This document shows positions 1-7,779 of a DNA stretch of 64,000 bases, in pieces; position 1 is the stretch's first letter; each line of letters begins with the position of its first letter. Origin of the DNA: Conexibacter sp. CPCC 205762. Lineage in GTDB: Bacteria; Actinomycetota; Thermoleophilia; Solirubrobacterales; Solirubrobacteraceae. The translations under genes and the position numbers were made by a program. Location of the stretch: positions 62,001-126,000 of the forward strand of contig NZ_JAUTDN010000007.1 in NCBI RefSeq assembly GCF_030646155.1, read 5' to 3'. The notes beneath the pieces were generated by a model, which saw nothing but the letters and a program-made list of their open reading frames with translations, was not told the DNA's origin and did no database searches.

Positions 1-132
1 CAACGAGCCGTCGGGCTCCGTCGTGAGCAGCATTCTCGTGCCGGGGGTGAGCCCGAGCTGATTGCGTATCGCTGCCGGCAGCACGACGCGGCCGCGCTCG
101 CCGATCGTGACGTGTCGCTCCGCGTGGGCCAT
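1..132 (-). CDS. AbrB/SpoVT-type DNA-binding protein (partial, C-terminus outside window)
   Basis: Only the first 44 residues are present; the gene continues beyond the window edge. Residues 8-23 read VTIGERGRVVLPAAIR and are followed by NQLGLTPGTRMLL, the swapped-hairpin core of the AbrB/MazE/SpoVT fold. ATG at 132 is the natural start. Family members are either stand-alone transition regulators or antitoxins whose toxin gene follows directly. The following gene is not visible, so the two cannot be separated. Fold assignment is firm; role is open. Confidence 0.8.
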   Translation of the reverse strand, partial: MAHAERHVTIGERGRVVLPAAIRNQLGLTPGTRMLLTTEPDGSL

Positions 133-177
133 GGGATCCAACGTACCACGCACTGCAAACGTCCCACGCGTGTCTGT

Positions 178-666
178 TCAGCCCACAGATCTCTCGTGCT
201 CGGCCAGCCAGGCGTCGAGCGCGAGGCTTCTCTCGGTGTCCTCGTAGACCTCGTACTCGCGCAGCAGGCCCCAGGCGACGCGGCCCCAGAGGACGGCGCG
301 GTTGGTGTAGACGCGGGTGCCGTCGGGTGCGTCGAGGTGGTCGCTGCAGCGCAGGGCTATCGTCGTGTTCCAGGGCGGGCCGGTGACGACGACCTCGTCG
401 GCGTGGAGCTGGAGGCCGATCTCGAGGAAGCGGCCGATCCAGTCGCGCAGCTCGGCCTTCGAGTGGAGCGTGCCAGCCCACGAGCTGGAGCCGGGGAAGG
501 TGAAGCGGACGTCGTCGGCGTCGAGCTTGAGCAGCGGCTCGGGGTCCCCGGCGCGCAGCGCGGCGAGGTTGCGCTGGAGCAGCAGCTCGACGGCGCGCGG
601 GTAGAGCAGCGACCAGGCGCCGGCGCCGGCTGCGCCCCACAGCGCGACCTCACGCGCGCGCGGCAT
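178..666 (-). CDS. NTF2-like/SnoaL-type small protein
   Basis: A 162-residue protein with the layout of the NTF2-like cone fold: an N-terminal helix (ELLLQRNLAALRAGD), then GDPEPLLKLDADDVRFTFPG and a later HSKAELRDWIGRFLEIG segment. This family includes polyketide cyclases, isomerases and many proteins with no known reaction; no catalytic set can be assigned here. Its start overlaps the 3' end of the upstream alpha/beta hydrolase gene by 17 bases on the same strand, so the two are translationally coupled and probably act together. Function beyond that is unknown. Confidence 0.75.
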   Translation of the reverse strand: MPRAREVALWGAAGAGAWSLLYPRAVELLLQRNLAALRAGDPEPLLKLDADDVRFTFPGSSSWAGTLHSKAELRDWIGRFLEIGLQLHADEVVVTGPPWNTTIALRCSDHLDAPDGTRVYTNRAVLWGRVAWGLLREYEVYEDTERSLALDAWLAEHERSVG

Positions 667-1639
667 CGGCGGGCTCCTCGGGGGTGGCGGCGGGCGCGGC
701 GGCGGGCGTGGTCGCGGTTGCGAATGCCAGCAGCTCCTCGCGCACCAGCTGCGGGCGGTCGAGCTGCATCAGCGTGCGGCTGTCGTCGACCTCGACGAGG
801 CGCGCGTGTGGCAGCAGCTCCGCCAGTCGCCGGCCGTGGTCGCGGGGCATCAGCTTGTCCTCGCGCGCCCACAGCACCAGCGCCGGGCGGTCGAACGCGC
901 GCAGGCGCTCGGTCGCGCGGGCCGTCCAGGCGCGGTCGAGCGGGCCGCCGGCGTACTTGGCGAGGTCTCGCCGGATCGCGTGGTCGTGCAGGATCGGCGC
1001 GAACCAGCCGTCGGTCAGCGCGTGCGGCAGCGGCCGCTTCGACATCCAGCCGAACAGCAGCGGAAAGCGCCGCAGCGGACGCAGCGCGAGCGGCTGCAGC
1101 GCCAGCTTGACGCCGAGCGGGCCGCCCTTGCCGGCCAGCTGCGCGAGGCGGCCGTTGATGCCGGGCGGGAAGTTGTCGAACGCCTCGCTCGGCGTGATCG
1201 CGAGGCGGCCGACGCGGTCGAGGCCGCCGGGCACGTCGCCGAGCAGCAGCGCGCCGCCCCAGTCGTTGGAGACGAGCACGACGTCGCGCAGGTCGAGCGC
1301 CTCCAGCAGCTCTGTCAGCAGCCGCACCATCGCCGGCAGCGACAGGTCGGCGTCGGCGCGCATGGCTCGCCTGTGGCCGCCGAGCGGGAGCGTCGGCGCG
1401 ATCACGCGACAGTGCGCGGCGAGCGCCGGGGCGACCTCGCGCCAGACGGTCGCATTCATCAGCAGGCCGTGCAGCAGGACGACGGTGGGCACCTCGCCGC
1501 CGCCCGGCGCGTCCGCGCGGCCGAACGCGACGTCGCCCGCGGACGCGTCGCCTCGCCCGCTGGCCGCGCCGCTGCCGCCCGGCGGCGGCCCGCTGTCCTC
1601 GTACTCGATCGTCCCGGCGCTCAGCTCGATCTCGGGCAT
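650..1639 (-). CDS. alpha/beta hydrolase, haloalkane-dehalogenase/epoxide-hydrolase-like
   Basis: A 329-residue alpha/beta hydrolase. The oxyanion-loop motif VVLLHGLL follows the N-terminal strands, and the nucleophile elbow reads VSNDWGG, so the nucleophile is Asp rather than Ser, as in haloalkane dehalogenases and epoxide hydrolases. Near the C-terminus, where the family usually has its catalytic His (GHFxQxDxP), the sequence reads DSRTLMQLDRP with no His, so classical chemistry is doubtful. ATG at 1639 is chosen over an in-frame GTG at 1654 because a GGAGG lies just upstream of the ATG. The gene is divergent from a TetR regulator and coupled to the NTF2-like gene. A poly-Gly/Ala low-complexity insert follows the first strand. 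Confidence 0.8.
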   Translation of the reverse strand: MPEIELSAGTIEYEDSGPPPGGSGAASGRGDASAGDVAFGRADAPGGGEVPTVVLLHGLLMNATVWREVAPALAAHCRVIAPTLPLGGHRRAMRADADLSLPAMVRLLTELLEALDLRDVVLVSNDWGGALLLGDVPGGLDRVGRLAITPSEAFDNFPPGINGRLAQLAGKGGPLGVKLALQPLALRPLRRFPLLFGWMSKRPLPHALTDGWFAPILHDHAIRRDLAKYAGGPLDRAWTARATERLRAFDRPALVLWAREDKLMPRDHGRRLAELLPHARLVEVDDSRTLMQLDRPQLVREELLAFATATTPAAAPAATPEEPADAARA

Positions 1640-1653
1640 CGCTCCAGCCTCCA

Positions 1654-1671
1654 CTAGATAGATCGCTCTAG
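1654..1671. promoter_or_regulatory. 18-bp palindrome, candidate TetR operator
   Basis: The sequence CTAGA-TA-GATC-GC-TCTAG is a near-perfect palindrome in the 59-bp gap between the divergent hydrolase (start 1639) and the TetR gene (start 1699). Its position and symmetry are typical for a TetR-family operator controlling both directions. Binding is inferred. Confidence 0.55.
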
Positions 1672-1698
1672 CGGCCAGCCTAGCTATGCTGACGGGCG

Positions 1699-2289
1699 AT
1701 GTCGAGCGAGACCGTCACCACGAAGGAGCGGATCGTCTACGCCGCCGCCGACCTCTTCCGCCGCCACGGCTACGCCGGCACCGGGATGAGACAGGTCGTC
1801 GCCGCCGCGCAGGCGCCGTTCGGCTCGCTCTACCACCACTTCCCGGGCGGCAAGGAGCAGCTCGGCGAGGAGGTGATCCGCGTCGCCGGGGGCATGTACG
1901 GCCAGCTCGTCGCGGCGATCCTCGACAGCGGTCCCGGCGACCTCGTCGCCGCGACCGAGCAGGCGTTCGCGCTCGCCGCCCAGCACCTGGAGGAGAGCGG
2001 CTGGGAGGACGCCTGCCCGATCGCGACGATCACGCTCGAGGTCGCCTCCACGAGCGAGCCGATGCGGATCGCCAGCGCCGAGGTCTTCGAGCAGTGGCTC
2101 GCCGCTCTCTCCGCCCGCTTCACCACCGCCGGCATCGACGCGCCGCCCGCCCGTGAGCTGGCGCTCGCATGGCTGATGCTGCTCGAAGGCGGCTTCCTCT
2201 TCTGCCGCGCCGCCCGCACCCGCGAGGCGCTCCTCGTCGCCGGCAGACAGGCCGCGGCGGCGGTCGCCGTCGCGCTGACGGCGCGCTGA
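1699..2289 (+). CDS. TetR/AcrR-family transcriptional regulator
   Basis: A 196-residue regulator. Residues 8-55 form the TetR helix-turn-helix (ERIVYAAADLFRRHGYAGTG, then FGSLYHHFPGGKEQL). The phrase GSLYHHFPGGKEQL is the form seen in the LmrA/YxaF subgroup, which commonly represses drug-efflux or quinone/flavonoid-responsive genes. The C-terminal half is helical and ligand-binding by analogy. It is divergent from the alpha/beta hydrolase, with a palindrome at 1654-1671 between them, so repression of the hydrolase pair and of itself is the simplest model. The ligand is unknown. Confidence 0.9.
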   Translation: MSSETVTTKERIVYAAADLFRRHGYAGTGMRQVVAAAQAPFGSLYHHFPGGKEQLGEEVIRVAGGMYGQLVAAILDSGPGDLVAATEQAFALAAQHLEESGWEDACPIATITLEVASTSEPMRIASAEVFEQWLAALSARFTTAGIDAPPARELALAWLMLLEGGFLFCRAARTREALLVAGRQAAAAVAVALTAR

Positions 2290-2344
2290 CGCGCGGCGCT
2301 CGCAGACTTGAACCGCACTTGAAGTTCTGCTTCGCTTTGAGGCC

Positions 2345-2791
2345 ATGTCGGAGACGCTCACGATCGGCGAGGTCGCGGAGCGCAGCGGGGTCGCGACCTC
2401 GGCGCTGCGCTACTACGAGGAGCGCGGGCTGATCCGTGCCGAGCGCAACAGCTCCGGCCACCGCCGCTACGGCCGGCCGGTGATCCGGCGCGTCGCCTTC
2501 ATCGTCTTCGCCCAGCGCGTCGGGCTGACGCTGGAGGAGATCGGCGATGAGCTGGGGCGGCTGCCCGAGGACCGCGTGCCGAGAAGGGCCGACTGGGCGA
2601 GGCTGTCGTCGCGCTGGAGCGAGCGGATCGACGAGCGGATCGCGGAGCTGGAGCGGCTCAAGGAGGGGCTGACCGACTGCATCGGCTGCGGCTGCCTGTC
2701 GCTCGCCCGCTGCAAGCTCGCCAACCCCGACGACCGCGTCGCCCGCTTCGGCCCCGGTCCGGTCGTCTGGACCGGCGGCCGCGGGCTCTAG
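2345..2791 (+). CDS. soxR: redox-sensing MerR-family regulator SoxR
   Basis: A 148-residue MerR protein. The N-terminal winged helix (LTIGEVAERSGVATSALRYYE) is followed by a dimerisation helix and then four cysteines at about 112, 115, 117 and 123 (CIGCGCLSLARC). That is the C-x2-C-x-C-x5-C [2Fe-2S] signature of SoxR, the sensor of redox-cycling drugs and superoxide. In actinobacteria SoxR usually controls small sets of oxidoreductase and efflux genes. No neighbour clearly belongs to such a set. Two ACTTGAA direct repeats (2306 and 2317) lie just upstream and might be part of its promoter. It ends 4 bases inside the convergent cation exporter gene. Confidence 0.92.
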   Translation: MSETLTIGEVAERSGVATSALRYYEERGLIRAERNSSGHRRYGRPVIRRVAFIVFAQRVGLTLEEIGDELGRLPEDRVPRRADWARLSSRWSERIDERIAELERLKEGLTDCIGCGCLSLARCKLANPDDRVARFGPGPVVWTGGRGL

Positions 2792-3747
2792 CGGCGCGGC
2801 CCGTCGTTGGGGTGCGGTTCGCTCCAGCGGTCGAGCTCGGCGTCGGCGTAGGAGGCGGGGTCCTCCAGCGGCTCGAGGTGGGTGAAGACCGTCGCGTGGC
2901 CGAGCGCCTCGCGCAGCGCCGCGTCGACCTGCTCGGCGAGGTCGTGGCCCTGCTGCACGCTCCACTCGCCCGGCACCAGCACGTGCGTGGAGACGAACGC
3001 GCGGCTGCCGGCGCGGCGCGTGCGCAGCGCGTGGAACTGGACCTCGTCGGAGGCGAAGGTGCCGAGCACGGCTCTGATCCGCTCCAGCTCGGCGTCGCTC
3101 AGCGCGCGGTCGAGCAGGCCGTCGGTCGAGCGCCGCACCAGCCTCACGCCGGTCACGACGATGTTGGCGGCGACCGCGAGCGCGATCAGCGGGTCCAGCG
3201 GCTCCCAGCCGCTGACCGCGACCGCGATCACGGCGACGACGACGCCGGCGGAGGTCCACACGTCGGTCAGCAGGTGGCGGCCGTCGGCCTCCAGCGTCAT
3301 CGACGTGTACTCGCGCCCGGCGCGGATCAGCCGCTGCCCGACGACGAGGTTGACGAGCGAGGCGACGACGGCGATCGCGACGCCGATGCCGACGTCGCTG
3401 ATCTCGCCCGGGTTGATCAGGCGGTCGATCGCGGTGAAGCAGATCGTCGCCGCGGCCAGCAGGATCAGCGCGCCCTCGACGCCGGCCGACAGGTAGTCGG
3501 CCTTCTCGTGACCGTAGGTGTGCTCCTCGTCGGGCGGCCGTGTCGACCACTGCACGACGACGAGCGCGAACAGCGCCGCGACGAGGTTGACGACCGACTC
3601 GGCCGCGTCGGACAGCAGGCCGACCGAGCCGGTGACGGCGAACGCACCGAACTTCAGCGCGATCGTGACGATCGCCGCGGCGATCGAGAGATAGACGAGC
3701 CGGCGCAGCCGGACGCGTCGCTCTGCCATCAGGTCGGGGCCGGCCAT
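2788..3747 (-). CDS. cation diffusion facilitator (CDF) metal exporter
   Basis: A 319-residue CDF transporter exchanging a divalent metal (Zn, Fe, Co, Mn) against protons at the membrane. Transmembrane segments occupy roughly residues 13-200. TM2 has SDAAESVVNLVAALFAL and the end of the TM4-5 region has DGRHLLTDVWTSAGV, giving the D/H metal-site pattern HxxxD. A cytoplasmic C-terminal domain follows (about 215-300). ATG at 3747 is used; an ATG at 3729 is possible. It converges on soxR with a 4-base overlap. The substrate metal cannot be read from the sequence. Confidence 0.9.
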   Translation of the reverse strand: MAGPDLMAERRVRLRRLVYLSIAAAIVTIALKFGAFAVTGSVGLLSDAAESVVNLVAALFALVVVQWSTRPPDEEHTYGHEKADYLSAGVEGALILLAAATICFTAIDRLINPGEISDVGIGVAIAVVASLVNLVVGQRLIRAGREYTSMTLEADGRHLLTDVWTSAGVVVAVIAVAVSGWEPLDPLIALAVAANIVVTGVRLVRRSTDGLLDRALSDAELERIRAVLGTFASDEVQFHALRTRRAGSRAFVSTHVLVPGEWSVQQGHDLAEQVDAALREALGHATVFTHLEPLEDPASYADAELDRWSEPHPNDGPRR

Positions 3748-3795
3748 CGGACGGGCCAGTCTAACCCGTCCGATCTGCCGGCTCCGGGCGTGCGG

Positions 3796-4635
3796 TCAGC
3801 GGCGGACGAGCCCCGACAGCCGTTCGATCACGTCGAAGTAGCGGACCGGCGCGGTCCGCGTCAGCAGCGAGATCGCGGTCGCGTCCGGCCCGATCAGGAT
3901 CCGTTGGCGGCCCTTCAGGACGCCCTCGTGGATCGTCTTCGCCGCCTTCTCTGGCGAGGTCCGCGCCAGTCTCGCGAACTCGCGCACCATTCTCTCGTGG
4001 TCGGTGCCGCCCTGGTCGTCGACGTGGAAGCGGGCGTTTCTGACGATGTTGGTCTTGATCCCGCCGGGGTGGATCGTCGTCGCGTGCACGCCGCTGCCGC
4101 GCAGCTCGTGGCGCAGCGACTCGGTGTAGCCGCGGACCGCGAACTTCGAGGCGCAGTAGGCGCTCTGGGTCGGGAAGCCCATCAGGCCGAAGACGCTGGA
4201 GACGTTCGCGATCGTGCCGCTTCTCTGTCTCAGCAGGATCGGCAGGTAGGCGCGCGTGCCGTGCACGACGCCCCAGAAGTTGACGTTGACGACCCACTCG
4301 TCGTCCTCGACGGCGGCGTCGGCGGCCGTCTGCGAGACGGTCACGCCGGCGTTGTTGACGACCAGCCCGATCGGCGCCGGCGCCCACTCCTGCACCGCGG
4401 CGGCGAACTGCAGCTGCGCCTGGCGGTCGCTGACGTCGAGCTTGCGCGCGAAGACGGGGCCGGCGATCGCGGCCGCGGTCTCCTCGAGGCCGTCCTCGTT
4501 CCAGTCGCAGATCGCGACCGGGCTGCCGTGTCTCGCGAGCCGCTGCGCGAGCGCTCGCCCTATGCCGGACGCGGCGCCGGTGACGACCGCCGTGCGGCCG
4601 GCGAGGGGGGCCGCGCCATTCGTTCCCTGTGCCAT
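3796..4635 (-). CDS. SDR-family NAD(P)-dependent oxidoreductase
   Basis: A 279-residue classical short-chain dehydrogenase. The Rossmann glycine motif TGAASGIG lies at about residues 17-24, NNAG at about 90, the catalytic Ser in the NVSS strand and YCASK (Tyr/Lys) near residue 160. The ATG at 4635 precedes MAQGTNG and gives normal family length. The C-terminus is longer than in minimal SDRs, as in SDRs acting on lipids or hydrophobic alcohols. It lies downstream of, and on the same strand as, the FabR-like regulator (gap 65 bp). Substrate unknown. Confidence 0.9.
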   Translation of the reverse strand: MAQGTNGAAPLAGRTAVVTGAASGIGRALAQRLARHGSPVAICDWNEDGLEETAAAIAGPVFARKLDVSDRQAQLQFAAAVQEWAPAPIGLVVNNAGVTVSQTAADAAVEDDEWVVNVNFWGVVHGTRAYLPILLRQRSGTIANVSSVFGLMGFPTQSAYCASKFAVRGYTESLRHELRGSGVHATTIHPGGIKTNIVRNARFHVDDQGGTDHERMVREFARLARTSPEKAAKTIHEGVLKGRQRILIGPDATAISLLTRTAPVRYFDVIERLSGLVRR

Positions 4636-4700
4636 GGTACGCGAAGGTACCAGTCGCGTCGCCGCGGTGCGCCGGGTCGGTCGCGGCGGTGGGGCGGCGC

Positions 4701-5363
4701 TCAGTCGCGGCGCCAGGCGGAGACGCCGAGCGCGATCAGCAGCAGCTGCTTCTCGGTGTGGCGGATGACCTCCTCCTCCGCCTCGCGCGAGTCGGTCGGC
4801 GCGTCGACGATCGCCTCGGCGGTCGAGACCATCGTGTTGACGATCAGCGTCGCGACGACGCCGAGATCCTCGGTCGGCCACGTGTCGAGGTAGGGGAAGC
4901 GCGCGAGGTCGGTCGCCAGCTCGCTCGTGAAGAGGCGGATCTCGGTGCGGATCGCCTGCCGCATCGCCGGCAGCCCGCTCGACCGCTCGCGTGCGATGAA
5001 GCGGAAGTGGAGGCGGTGCTCGTGGACGTGGCGGACGAGGATCTCGACCGAGCTTCTGATCACGTGCTCGGGGCTGCGCGGTTCGGCGCGGGCGGCGCGG
5101 ATCATCTGCCGCAGGGTGCGGAAGGAGTCGTCGATCAGGACGAGCCCCAGCTCCTCGATCGAGTCGAAGTGGCGGTAGAAGGCGGTCGGCGTGACGCCGG
5201 CCTCGCGCGTCACCTCGCGCAGCCCGAGGCTGCTGAAGCTCTTTCTCTCCAGCAGCCGCAATGCCGCGTCGAGCAGGGCGACGCGGGTCCGCTCCTTCTG
5301 CTCCCTCCGCGTCAGTCTCGCGCTGCTGGGTGACGGGCTGTGCACTGAGTCCGAAGTGGACAT
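4701..5363 (-). CDS. FabR/DesT-like TetR repressor of fatty-acid desaturation
   Basis: A 220-residue TetR protein. Its region RTRVALLDAALRLLERKSFS, then SLGLREVTREAGVTPTAFYRHFDSIEELG, closely follows the pattern I know for E. coli FabR ([20 protein letters not shown]), as does ARERSSG further on. FabR and Pseudomonas DesT sense the saturated/unsaturated acyl balance and repress desaturation genes. Here the gene is divergent from a ferredoxin reductase/fatty-acid desaturase operon, and a palindrome of FabR/DesT form lies between them (5418-5433). The role assignment therefore rests on sequence, neighbours and operator together. Confidence 0.88.
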   Translation of the reverse strand: MSTSDSVHSPSPSSARLTRREQKERTRVALLDAALRLLERKSFSSLGLREVTREAGVTPTAFYRHFDSIEELGLVLIDDSFRTLRQMIRAARAEPRSPEHVIRSSVEILVRHVHEHRLHFRFIARERSSGLPAMRQAIRTEIRLFTSELATDLARFPYLDTWPTEDLGVVATLIVNTMVSTAEAIVDAPTDSREAEEEVIRHTEKQLLLIALGVSAWRRD

Positions 5364-5388
5364 CCGGCATCAGATTGTAACTGGATGC

Positions 5389-5433
5389 TTGACAGAACGG
5401 CGATTGGGTAGAACTCTGTGCACAAGTGTTCAC
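5389..5433 (+). promoter_or_regulatory. desaturase-operon promoter with FabR/DesT-type operator
   Basis: A consensus -35 TTGACA sits at 5389-5394. A TAGAAC at 5409-5414 could be the -10, although the spacer is short (14 bp). At 5418-5433 the sequence has the form GTG-C-ACA-AG-TGT-T-CAC, matching the known FabR/DesT site pattern GTGnACAnnTGTnCAC. The operator includes the GTG start codon of the reductase gene (5426), so a bound repressor would block initiation directly. Confidence 0.6.
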
Positions 5434-6559
5434 CGAATCGACAACCGAACCTCGTCCGGCGCGACTGGGCCGCCGGCTGCTCGGCTCCTCGCTGGCGCGC
5501 GCACTCGCGACGCCGCACGGCGTCGACCGCTACGTCGAGCTGGTCAAGCCGACCTTCTCGCTGCGCGACGTGCGCGCGGAGGTCGTCTCCGTGCAGCGGC
5601 GGACGCCGACCAGCGCGACGGTGACGCTGCGCCCGAACGACAACTGGCGCGGCTTCCGCGCCGGCCAGCACGTGCTGCTCAGCACCGAGATCGGCGGCGT
5701 GCGCCGCACGCGCCCGTATTCGCCGGCCAACTCCGAGCACGACGGCGGGCTGGTCGAGCTGACCGTCCACGCCCGTCCCGGCGGGGCGGTCTCGCCGCAC
5801 CTGCGCACGCGGCTGCTGGCCGGGGACGTCGTCGGCCTCTCGCAGGCGCAGGGCGACTTCGCGCTGCCGCGGCGGCGCCCGCGCGAGCTGCTGCTGATCA
5901 GCGGCGGCAGCGGCATCACGCCGCTGATGGCGATGCTGCGGACGCTCTGCGACGAGGGTCACGACGGCCCGATCGCGTTCCTCCACTACGCCCGCGCGGA
6001 GCGCCACATCGCCTACGCCGAGGCGCTCGCCAGACTCGCCGCCCGTCACCCGAACGTGCGGCTGCTGCGCAGCCTGACGCGCGTCGGCGGCCTCGGCGGC
6101 GGCGAGCTGGACGGCCACTTCAGCGCCGACCACGTCGAGCTGGCGGGGATCGACCCGGAGGAGGCGGAGGCGTTCGTCTGCGGTCCGGCCGCGCTCGTCG
6201 ACGCCGTCCACGGGCAGTGGGCGCGGACTGGGCTGGAGCAGCGGCTGCACGTCGAGCGCTTCGCTCCGCCGCCGCTCGCACCGCTGCCGGCCGACGCCGA
6301 CGCCGCCAGCGGCGCGCTGCGCTTCGCCCGCAGCGGGGTCGAGGCCGCCAACCGCGGCGGCACGCTGCTCGACCAGGCCGAGGCGGCCGGTCTGAGACCG
6401 CAGTCCGGCTGCCGCATGGGCATCTGCCACACCTGCAGCTGCCGCAAGCTCGCCGGCGCCGTCCGCGACGTCCGCAGCGGCGAGATCTCGACCGCCCCCG
6501 ACGAACAGATCCAGATCTGCGTCAGCGTCCCGCTCGGCGACGTGACGCTCGACATCTGA
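5426..6559 (+). CDS. ferredoxin-NAD(P)H reductase-type electron donor for desaturase
   Basis: A 377-residue flavin/iron-sulfur reductase passing electrons from NAD(P)H through FAD and [2Fe-2S] to the desaturase encoded next. The FAD-binding barrel carries RPYSPANS (FAD phosphate/isoalloxazine motif) near residue 95; the NAD domain has LISGGSGITPLMAML near 158. A plant-type ferredoxin domain closes the protein, with cysteines near 329, 334, 337 and 364 (SGCRMGICHTCSC). The order FAD-NAD-ferredoxin matches the mycobacterial DesA3 partner Rv3230c. The GTG at 5426 lies inside the operator and there is no clear ribosome site, so the transcript may be leaderless. The gap to the desaturase is 11 bp. 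Confidence 0.9.
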   Translation: MFTESTTEPRPARLGRRLLGSSLARALATPHGVDRYVELVKPTFSLRDVRAEVVSVQRRTPTSATVTLRPNDNWRGFRAGQHVLLSTEIGGVRRTRPYSPANSEHDGGLVELTVHARPGGAVSPHLRTRLLAGDVVGLSQAQGDFALPRRRPRELLLISGGSGITPLMAMLRTLCDEGHDGPIAFLHYARAERHIAYAEALARLAARHPNVRLLRSLTRVGGLGGGELDGHFSADHVELAGIDPEEAEAFVCGPAALVDAVHGQWARTGLEQRLHVERFAPPPLAPLPADADAASGALRFARSGVEAANRGGTLLDQAEAAGLRPQSGCRMGICHTCSCRKLAGAVRDVRSGEISTAPDEQIQICVSVPLGDVTLDI

Positions 6560-6570
6560 GAGAGGCCGGC

Positions 6571-7779
6571 ATGTCGCAGACCGCTCCCCACCTGACCCCA
6601 GAGCAGCTCGACGCCTTCGGGCGCGAGCTGGACGCGATCCGCGAGCGCGTGCTCGACGACCTCGGCGATCGCGACGCCGCCTACATCCGGCGCGTGATCA
6701 AGGCGCAGCGGGGCCTGGAGGTCGCCGGCCGCGGGCTGCTGTTCTTCAGTCTGCTGCCGCCCGCCTGGGCCGCCGGCACGGCCGCGCTGGCGCTGTCGAA
6801 GATCCTCGACAACATGGAGATCGGCCACAACGTGATGCACGGCCAGTACGACTGGATGAACGATCCAGCCGTCAACGGCCAGAGCTTCGAGTGGGACTCC
6901 GCCTGCCCGTCGGAGCAGTGGCGCCACTCGCACAACTACATGCACCACACGCACACGAACATCGTCGGCAAGGACCGCGACATCGGCTACGGCGTGCTGC
7001 GCATGTCCGAGGATCAGAGATGGCACCCGTACTACCTCGGGAACCCGCTCTACGCGCTCGTGCTGGCGTCGTTCTTCCAGTGGGGCGTCGCCTTCCACGA
7101 CCTCGAGATGGATCGTGTCGCGGCCGGCAAGGGATCGCTCAAGGACAAGGCCGGGATGGTGCGCGACATCTGGCGCAAGGGCCGGCGGCAGGCGCTGAAG
7201 GACTACCTGCTGTTCCCGCTGCTGGCGGGACCGGGAGCGCCGGCGACGCTCGCCGCCAACCTGACCGCCAACTACGCCCGCAACATGTGGGCGTTCATGA
7301 TCATCTTCTGCGGTCACTTCCCCGACGGCGTCGAGGAGTTCACGCTGGAGGAGACCGAGGGCGAGAGCAGAGGCGCGTGGTACCGGCGCCAGCTGCTCGG
7401 CTCCGCCAACCTCACCGGCGGCCCGCTCTTCCACATCATGAGCGGCAACCTCAGCCACCAGATCGAGCACCACCTCTTTCCCGACCTGCCCGGCCACCGC
7501 TATGCCGAGCTGGCGGTCGAGGTGAGGGAGATCTGCGAGCGCTACGGGCTGCCGTACAACTCCGGGCCGCTGCACAAGCAGTTCGGCAGCGTCGTGCGCA
7601 AGATCGTGCGGCTGGCCCTGCCCGACGGCGACGCCGACGGGTCAGGGGCAGCGGTCGATGCGGGCGGTCGGCGGGTCGAGGTCGCGCGCGAGCCGGGCGT
7701 CGGCGTTGGGGCGGCAGACGAGCGGAGCGCCGCCCGACCGGCGCGGCCCGCTCGCGTCGCGGCCGGCGGCGCCGCCTGA
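6571..7779 (+). CDS. membrane fatty-acid/acyl-CoA desaturase
   Basis: A 402-residue membrane di-iron desaturase introducing a double bond into acyl chains. Three histidine boxes are visible: HNVMH at about 85, HSHNYMHHTHT at about 118, and HQIEHH at about 296. Hydrophobic spans fall between them. It resembles DesA3-type acyl-CoA Delta9 desaturases and is paired with its reductase. ATG at 6571 has an AGAGAGG upstream. The last ~45 codons (after LALPDGDAD) are Ala/Gly/Arg-rich and run antisense through the end of the M23 peptidase gene; they look like non-conserved read-through to the first available stop. Confidence 0.92.
   Translation: MSQTAPHLTPEQLDAFGRELDAIRERVLDDLGDRDAAYIRRVIKAQRGLEVAGRGLLFFSLLPPAWAAGTAALALSKILDNMEIGHNVMHGQYDWMNDPAVNGQSFEWDSACPSEQWRHSHNYMHHTHTNIVGKDRDIGYGVLRMSEDQRWHPYYLGNPLYALVLASFFQWGVAFHDLEMDRVAAGKGSLKDKAGMVRDIWRKGRRQALKDYLLFPLLAGPGAPATLAANLTANYARNMWAFMIIFCGHFPDGVEEFTLEETEGESRGAWYRRQLLGSANLTGGPLFHIMSGNLSHQIEHHLFPDLPGHRYAELAVEVREICERYGLPYNSGPLHKQFGSVVRKIVRLALPDGDADGSGAAVDAGGRRVEVAREPGVGVGAADERSAARPARPARVAAGGAA

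Noticed and set aside
2812..4893. A 693-codon plus-strand open frame
   Set aside because: It lies opposite the CDF exporter, SDR and TetR genes, all with clear motifs; the plus-strand translation is low-complexity Asp/Arg/Val/Gly.
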